Source: Symbiodinium natans (taxonomy: Eukaryota > Sar > Dinophyceae > Suessiales > Symbiodiniaceae). Taken from it: a stretch of 64,000 nucleotides of DNA. How positions within the stretch are numbered: position 1 is the stretch's first letter; the number at the start of each line of letters is the position of its first letter. The stretch is from contig CAJNDS010002155.1 of assembly GCA_905221605.1 (NCBI GenBank), forward strand, positions 124,001 to 188,000. Direction: 5' to 3'. The notes under the pieces were generated by a model, which saw nothing but the letters and a program-made list of their open reading frames with translations, was not told the DNA's origin and searched no databases. This document shows, one piece after another, positions 61,501 through 64,000 of the stretch. The position numbers and the translations under genes were made by a program.

Positions 61501-64000
61501 CATGGGTTTGAGGTTTAGGGCTTGTTCCATGTTGCTTTTTTCTCCTTCATCATCAACATCATCAGCATTGACGACTGCTTGATATTTCCACTATTGCGTA
61601 TCATTTCAAAATTGTGTGAGGGGGAAGTGGATGTCGGGCTAAGGCTTCAACTCCGCCACTATGGGACAGCATGTACTTCAAGTGGCAACCATGGTTTCCC
61701 TAATTCCTAAATCCTAGTTCCTTAACAGCAATCAACGTTGGGAGGGTTGAGATGTGCAAGGTCTATGGTCTAATAGGCATAGGGCCCCGAAAGATGCTTC
61801 TTTTTGCCACTTGATGGTTGCGAGTACACCAAGTCAGTCGCACAAGCTTTCCATAGCTTCCCTTTGCAAGTATCCCACAACAGAGGAGTCAAAAAGAACA
61901 AGATGGCGGTTCATAAGCTGTCAGTCAGCACGGGTTCCCAAGGGAGGGAGAGTCTTGCGGCCAAACGTCTGACACCCAAACTCCTGGCGCACGTGGAGGT
62001 GCAGGTGGAGGTGGGTTCATGGCTTGTGGCCAAACTGCAGTATCATTCTGGAAGGAAGAGGTTCCGGAGACTGGGTCAGTCTATGCAGCAGCCAGGTGGG
62101 ATGAGGGCCTCTCATGTTCACATGTTCATCTCTCCCCCAGAAGAGTTCAAACTCCCCAGACATGCCCTCATCAGCGCGACTGTGTGGGTTTAGGGTTTAG
62201 GGTTTAGGGTTTAGGGTTCAGGGCCCAACACCCTAGATGCCTAGGCTCTAGGGTTGACAGGGTCTATGGGCAAAAAGTACGTACTTGATGTAGTCGAGTC
62301 CATGCCCTTTCGATCCCCTTGTCGCAAAACCCTAGACCCTAAACCCTTTTTGCCCCAGGTTTCTCTGATGTGCTAAACCCTAAACCCTAAACCCTACACC
62401 CTAAACCCTAAACCTTGTCCTGGTAGATGGAGGGGAAGAGCACCGGAGGCGGCCAGACCAGGGGGACACGCGTGCGAAGGCACCAGAGTCCCCGCTTGAA
62501 CGTCAAGGTGCAGGCCTCTTGAGTAGGGTTTAGGGTTTAGGGTTTAGGGTTTAGGGTTTAGGGTTTAGGGTTTAGGGTTTAGGGTTTAGGGTTTAGGGTT
62601 TTCGGGTTTAGGGGGCCATGCGGGAGTTCTTTTCTCAATGTGCGGCTCCTGCTCGTAAGGGGGTGCCGTCTGTATAAGGCTCTCTGTATACTCTAGCGGG
62701 AATCTCTTAATCAAAGGGTCATGATTTTGAGAACCCCCCCCCCCCCCCCCCTTCAAACTTGCAGAGGCTTCCATCTCCGTCTGGTTTAGGGTTTGGATTT
62801 TAGGCCCTAAACCCTGAACCCTGAACCCTGAACCCTAAACCCTAAACCCTAAACCCTAAACCCTTGTTGTTGCCAAGTTTGGTACACTTCTCGATATGTG
62901 TGCACGTCATCCCGGTTTAGGAGTTGCGGGACTCCTGCAACTCCCTGGGCCAGGCAGTCAGCCCCCCTAAAAGACGTACCTGGGACCCTGTTTACCTACA
63001 GCTCCATGAGATACAATTGCCTACTACCTACTCACTAAGGGTAGTTACTAAGCTTTAACCCTAAACCCTAAACCCTAAACCCTACTAACTAAGGGTAGTT
63101 ACTAAGCTTTAGTTCAATAGAGTCCCAGGTAAGAAGACAGGAAGGAACTGGCTTGCCAACCAAGCGGCTGCCACGCAGCTGTCCGCGAAAAGGAGTCGCC
63201 CAGCATGAGGGTCGCCACGGATATCCATGAGGTATACTGCGCGGCAGGTTGAGATGATTCCCCTTATGCTAACTAACAGTCCTGAATAGGGTTTAGTGTT
63301 TACGGTTTATATACTAACAGCCCTTAGTAGGGATTATAGTACCCCTTCTTAGTATCCCTAATAAGGAGCTGTTAGTATATAGGGGCTTAACATCCCAAGC
63401 GGCAGGCGTCAAGACAAGAAATGAGGGTTTCTAGCATTTATATGAGCTACTTTCTTGTAGTGGTTGGGGGCATAAGACAACACTAGGGAATATACACAGG
63501 CTTGGGTACTGCTAGGCATCCTAGAAGGTCCTAGAAAGCCACTTTTAGTTTGAGAAGCACTGCTCTGTCATGAGTTCTCTTGACCGCGATCTAGACTCCG
63601 TAATCCTGATTCTAGGAACGACCTCAAGGGGTCCGGCATTTCGCTTACCTTGAGCATGGTAGCACATGTATTTCCCAAGTGCGAGGAGTCACGAAGGAAG
63701 TGGGCGCTTTGAATGTTGCGGGGGCCCGTAGCTCCCTAAACCCTTTTCGCCACTGAACTGAAAGCAAGCCGAACTCCCAGAAACCCTAAACCCGAACCCC
63801 TAAACCCTATAAGCCCTATAAGCCCTATAAACCCTATAGACCCCATAAAACCATAAAAACCCCATAAAACCCTATACCCTGCACCCTACCCTCAGAGGCT
63901 CCAAGTGCGCATGTAAACCCTTCCTGTCGGCCAGAAGATGTTCATGGAGAAAGGCCGGCCATCCCTCGCGTCGGTCAGCAGCCCCTTGTAGATTTGCCTC
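58564..64000 (-). CDS. Unidentified gene, at least six exons, cut by window edge
   Basis: Exons: 63929-64000 (partial; QIYKGLLTDARDGRPFSMNI, GA donor); 63649-63706 (AHFLRDSSHLGNTCATMLK, donor GTAAGC); about 63205-63236 (YTSWISVATLMLGD or, in another frame, YLMDIRGDPHAGRLLFAD); 62414-62515 (TFKRGLWCLRTRVPLVWPPP, donor GTTTAGGG); 60882-60939 (DLQSLVLATHGHLPDLSRV, acceptor CCCAAG, donor GTTTAG); 60059-60162 (LHKGFGAPQQRHKELVLILH, donor GTTAAG); 58564-58653 (AFVIAKHEAHRSLACCLRDS to TGA, acceptor CCAAG). Phases agree for the last four and for the first two; the third exon's frame is open. Each of the last four sits between CCCTAAA (left) and TTTAGGG (right). No family was recognised. Confidence 0.72.
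58667..58747 (+). repeat. Interstitial telomeric array right of a terminal exon
   Basis: Eleven TTTAGGG units starting 14 bp from the exon 58564-58653, in the opposite orientation to the array at 58470-58561. Confidence 0.95.
60766..60850 (-). repeat. Interstitial telomeric array (CCCTAAA)n
   Basis: About eleven units left of exon 60882-60939. Confidence 0.9.
61040..61980. other. Intron interior with no clear exon
   Basis: Open frames exist on both strands (for example plus 61804-62193) but none fits the gene on the minus strand. Telomeric units are few. A minus patch at about 61455-61505 starts MAEIGAGRSREPKS and cannot be confirmed. Confidence 0.4.
62525..62612 (+). repeat. Interstitial telomeric array (TTTAGGG)n
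   Basis: About twelve units starting 10 bp right of exon 62414-62515. In sense they form the C-rich stretch before its acceptor. Confidence 0.95.
62977..63132. mobile_element. Family C element with an internal telomeric array (C4)
   Basis: Ends GTACCTGGGACCCTGTTTAC and GAGTCCCAGGTA are inverted. Inside, a 24-bp segment ending in ACTAAGGGTAGTTACTAAGC then TTTA occurs twice and brackets CCCTAAA units. Confidence 0.85.
63249..63399. mobile_element. Family A element, nested (A11)
   Basis: TTGAGATGATTCCCCTTATG at the left and GGGGCTTAACATCCCAA at the right. The middle holds a second left half (ATACTAACAGCCCTTAGTAG) after a decayed TTTAGTGTTTACGG patch. Confidence 0.7.

Overview
This window looks like a piece of a dinoflagellate nuclear genome. 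Chromerids or another alveolate or alga with TTTAGGG telomeres are less likely alternatives. The evidence is: (i) hundreds of perfect and decayed TTTAGGG/CCCTAAA units through most of the window; (ii) genes cut into exons of about 30-170 nt whose reading phases agree only if many introns begin with GA or GC instead of GT; (iii) short terminal-inverted-repeat elements sitting exactly at intron boundaries, as described for dinoflagellate introners; (iv) every gene identified with confidence lies on the minus strand, as in dinoflagellate unidirectional gene blocks. No rRNA, tRNA, CRISPR array or prokaryotic gene was seen.

Layout, left to right (coding is on the minus strand, so each gene reads right to left). 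0-12 kb: telomere-repeat-rich DNA with exons of a large, probably surface or secreted protein with beta-helix-like GGAI repeats (4.9-11.1 kb). 12.3-14.7 kb: ends of secreted or membrane proteins. 15-19 kb: unidentified exons, then a 154-bp palindrome at 19.4 kb. 22.2-24.2 kb: a phased multi-exon gene of unknown function. 26.5-35.0 kb: a Pumilio (PUF) RNA-binding protein gene with all eight repeats. 36.4-37.4 kb: a Pro/Gly/Tyr-rich first exon, either its own gene or the N-terminus of the Pumilio protein. 38.4-45.5 kb: unidentified exons. 46.0-50.9 kb: a Notum/pectinacetylesterase-type carboxylesterase. 51.4-52.2 kb: a two-exon unknown gene. 53.8-54.1 kb: two phased exons. 58.6-64.0 kb: a gene of at least six exons that runs off the right edge.

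The main observation is the arrangement of the telomere-like arrays. Around most exons the plus strand reads (CCCTAAA)n - exon - (TTTAGGG)n. In the sense of transcription, introns therefore tend to open with UUUAGGG and close with CCCUAAA. Such introns could fold back on themselves, supplying G-runs near the donor and a C-rich tract near the acceptor. Small mobile elements (families A-H below) supply many of the splice sites, and telomeric arrays have grown inside several of them. This suggests a combined introner plus telomere-repeat intron system. It is inferred from sequence alone and needs RNA evidence.
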